From a virus: a DNA stretch of 25,158 nucleotides. Both the position numbers and the translations under genes were made by a program. The stretch covers positions 1-25,158 of IMG/VR virus record IMGVR_UViG_3300042938_000400; one strand, written 5' to 3'. Positions 23,621-25,158 of this stretch are shown here, piece by piece (the first letter of the stretch is position 1; each line of letters opens with the position of its first letter). Under the pieces are notes generated by a model, which worked only from the letters and a program-made list of their open reading frames with translations, was not told where the DNA came from and searched no databases.

Positions 23621-24181
23621 ATGAGTATCATAGGTAAGATAGGTAGAGAAATAGGTGAAGAGGTTGCAGAAGGCCTAGCAAAGAAGGCTGCTCCTGTAGT
23701 TAAGAAAGCTGCTAAAAATGTTGATGATAATTTAGAAGATTGGGTATTTAAGAAAAAACCTAATGAGATGTCTGGTAATGAATACTTAAAAAAAATAAAT
23801 TATGCTGGTCATGGATTTGGAGAAGGTGCTTCATTAAATAGAAATAATTCTAAAGCATTAAAAAATAAATGGGCAAAACAATTAGAAAATCATGATATTC
23901 TATCCGAGTCCCCACATAACAGTGCACTTTTATTTGCTAAACTAGAAGATGCTAATATACCTAGAAAATATACAGGTAAATTAGCAAAAGCGTTATTAAA
24001 AGATGAAAATTATAGAACTGTTAGTAATACTGAAAGTTACAAAAAAAGGATACAAGATATATCTAATGGCTTAAAAGGTATGAATGAAAGTCAAAGAGAA
24101 ACACTTATATCTCTACTACCAGAGTGGGATTTTAGTACCAGTAGTGCTGACGATCTAGTGAGGGCGGCTAAGTTATTATGA
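23621..24181 (+). CDS. Unknown basic protein, paralogue 1 of a tandem pair
   Basis: I do not recognise this 186-aa protein, but it is clearly homologous to its right-hand neighbour. The first 25 residues (MSIIGKIGREIGEEVAEGLA, then KKAAP) are an amphipathic, Lys-rich helix with 23 of 25 positions shared with the neighbour. The middle (about 40-110) differs. The C-terminal third shares IPR..TGK, a following helix, and SQRET..SL..EW..T.DDLVRAAKLL. It starts directly after the stop of the hydrolase-like gene, with AGGTGAG upstream, and overlaps the next start by ATGA. Basic N-terminus and acidic C-terminus suggest a virion-packaged or nucleic-acid- or membrane-contacting protein. No enzymatic residues are evident. 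Confidence 0.55.
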   Translation: MSIIGKIGREIGEEVAEGLAKKAAPVVKKAAKNVDDNLEDWVFKKKPNEMSGNEYLKKINYAGHGFGEGASLNRNNSKALKNKWAKQLENHDILSESPHNSALLFAKLEDANIPRKYTGKLAKALLKDENYRTVSNTESYKKRIQDISNGLKGMNESQRETLISLLPEWDFSTSSADDLVRAAKLL

Positions 24182-24252
24182 GTATCATAGGAAAAATAGG
24201 TAGAGAAATAGGTCAGGAAGTGGCTGAGGGCTTAGTTAAGAAGGCTGCTCCT
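23621..24252 (+). repeat. Duplicated 5' gene segment (23621-23695 and 24178-24252)
   Basis: The first 25 codons of the two paralogous genes are similar at the DNA level, with the changes mostly silent or conservative. The first 14 bases are identical and a second identical block, ataggtagagaaataggt, follows. This is the trace of a tandem gene duplication. Confidence 0.7.
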
Positions 24253-24762
24253 AAAGTTATGCCTGCTGTTAAGAAACCTTTAGAGTGGGGATTCAAGGGT
24301 AGAAAACCTACTGATATTGAAGACTTTAATTATCGTCAAGATTGGGACCCAGGTAATTTACCAATATTAAGTCAAAAGGAATACTACTCAATTATAGATA
24401 CAAATATGAATAAACTTAAAAGAGGTGCTAAGAAAAATAAATATATTTCTGATATTATTAATGATAAAAAAAATTTTTATACAGATGCTGAAAATTTAGC
24501 AGATGTTAATAGAGAGTTTAAATATTTAGAAAATTTTGATGTACCAAGAGAATTAACTGGTAAAATGCTTGGTAATAATCTAGGTATAAATTATTTTAAT
24601 AAAGAGAAAGTAGGATTTTTGCAAGATATAAGAGATTGGAAAAGAGGTTGGTTACGATATCATAATGAGTTAACTAAATCTCAGAAAGAAACCTTTGATA
24701 GTTTATCTGATGAGTGGAATGGTACAATAGATGAATTAGTAGATGCGGCTAAGTTATTATGA
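24178..24762 (+). CDS. Unknown basic protein, paralogue 2 of a tandem pair
   Basis: This 194-aa protein overlaps its paralogue by ATGA. The N-terminal helix is almost the same (MSIIGKIGREIGQEVAEGLV, then KKAAPKVMPAVKKP). The middle is unrelated to paralogue 1 (PTDIEDFNYRQDWDPGNLPI, then a Lys/Asn-rich helix). The C-terminal part again shows VPR..TGK and SQKET..SL.DEW..TIDELVDAAKLL. The final 18 bases before and including the stop (24745-24762) are identical to those ending paralogue 1 (24164-24181). The pattern of conserved ends with a divergent middle suggests selection on a delivery or docking helix and on a C-terminal module. Function unknown; toxin, ejected protein or assembly factor are all open. 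Confidence 0.55.
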   Translation: MSIIGKIGREIGQEVAEGLVKKAAPKVMPAVKKPLEWGFKGRKPTDIEDFNYRQDWDPGNLPILSQKEYYSIIDTNMNKLKRGAKKNKYISDIINDKKNFYTDAENLADVNREFKYLENFDVPRELTGKMLGNNLGINYFNKEKVGFLQDIRDWKRGWLRYHNELTKSQKETFDSLSDEWNGTIDELVDAAKLL

Positions 24763-25109
24763 AACAACCTATAAAAGATCCTAAAGGTGGATTAACCTCA
24801 GCAGGTAGAGAGTTCTTTAAGAAAACTCAAGGCTCTAACTTAAAGCCAGGAGTTAAAGGTCCTGCCGATACACCTGATAAGAAGAGGCGTAAAGGATCGT
24901 TTCTTACTCGTTTCTATACCAACCCATCTGGGCCCTTACAAAATCCTAATGGCAAGCCAACAAGGCTTGCTCTGGCTGCTGCTGCCTGGGGAGAACCAGT
25001 ACCTAGAAATGCCCAGTCTGCTGCTAGACTTGCTGCTAAAGGTAGGGGTTTATTAAACTCATATCAGGCTGGTAAAGATCGTAATAAAAGCCCTAATAAA
25101 AACAAATAG
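24759..25109 (+). CDS. DUF6321-like small basic phage protein
   Basis: This 116-aa, strongly basic protein starts in an ATGA overlap with the gene before it. The pattern is conserved across many phages: KDPKGGLTSAGREFFKK, GSNLKPGVKG, then RRKGSFLTRFYTNPSGPLQN, PTRLALAAAAWGEPVP and an AARLAAKGRGLL helix. From memory this matches the family called DUF6321, whose function is not known to me. It has no signal peptide, membrane helix or cysteine. Its basic charge and its place in the late virion/lysis operon would suit DNA or capsid-interior binding, but that is inference. The remainder (SYQAGKDRNKSPNKNK) is probably disordered. Confidence 0.65.
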   Translation: MKQPIKDPKGGLTSAGREFFKKTQGSNLKPGVKGPADTPDKKRRKGSFLTRFYTNPSGPLQNPNGKPTRLALAAAAWGEPVPRNAQSAARLAAKGRGLLNSYQAGKDRNKSPNKNK

Positions 25110-25126
25110 AGAGAGAAGGTAATACT

Positions 25127-25158
25127 ATGTATAATGATAAAATGAAAAAAGTTATGGG
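25127..25158 (+). CDS. Start of a further gene (partial, right edge)
   Basis: ATG 25127 follows AGAAGG at about 7 bases and opens MYNDKMKKVMG before the window ends. Too little is present to suggest a product. Spacing and site quality fit continuation of the same operon. Confidence 0.5.
   Translation, partial: MYNDKMKKVM

Noticed and set aside
213-25158. Search for CRISPR arrays, insertion sequences and integrase-type attachment sites
   Set aside because: No regularly spaced repeats, transposase motifs or tRNA-derived core sites were seen by eye. An attachment site cannot be excluded without the rest of the genome.

Overview
The window is part of the genome of a tailed dsDNA bacteriophage, almost certainly short-tailed (podovirus-like). 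Read left to right it holds terminase, portal, scaffold, major capsid, head-tail connector, nozzle-like protein, three long internal-virion-protein candidates, lysis genes and receptor or decoration proteins. No tape measure, tail tube, sheath or baseplate gene is visible. The DNA is AT-rich, genes are tightly packed with good Shine-Dalgarno sites, and nearly all lie on the + strand. This pattern fits environmental (freshwater or marine) phages. The host cannot be fixed from the sequence. A VanY/Ply500-type M15 endolysin and the absence of an obvious spanin pair leave the envelope type open.

Layout: (1) 1-212, minus strand, the start of an ArdC-like antirestriction gene running off the left edge. 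(2) 213-1215, a 1-kb divergent control region without a convincing gene. It holds a minus-strand promoter candidate, two copies of a TTGACA-containing direct repeat, several GC-rich hairpins and a cluster of GTCC/GGAC words. (3) 1216-8335, DNA packaging and head: TerS candidate, small acidic protein, TerL, portal, cysteine-cluster acidic protein, scaffold, major capsid protein. The only strong intrinsic terminator I see follows the capsid gene. (4) 8429-12802, connector, nozzle-like protein and a beta-rich structural protein. (5) 12852-20647, three consecutive long proteins of 497, 780 and 1312 aa. The last two are close in size to T7 gp15 and gp16 and are probably ejected with the DNA. (6) 20671-21634, lysis: a membrane-anchored coiled-coil protein overlapping an M15 peptidase. 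(7) 21647-23084, three small beta-rich surface proteins, one C1q-like. (8) 23087-25109, a permuted NlpC/P60-type (YiiX-like) protein, a tandem paralogous pair of unknown basic proteins, and a DUF6321-like protein. A further gene starts at 25127.

The points I find most unusual are these. The capsid protein and the nozzle-like protein share the same inserted beta domain. The paralogous pair at 23621-24762 has conserved ends and a divergent middle. The capsid gene uses a different arginine-codon set from its neighbours. The left control region is rich in repeats and hairpins. The 79-aa protein between portal and scaffold packs six cysteines into 13 residues.
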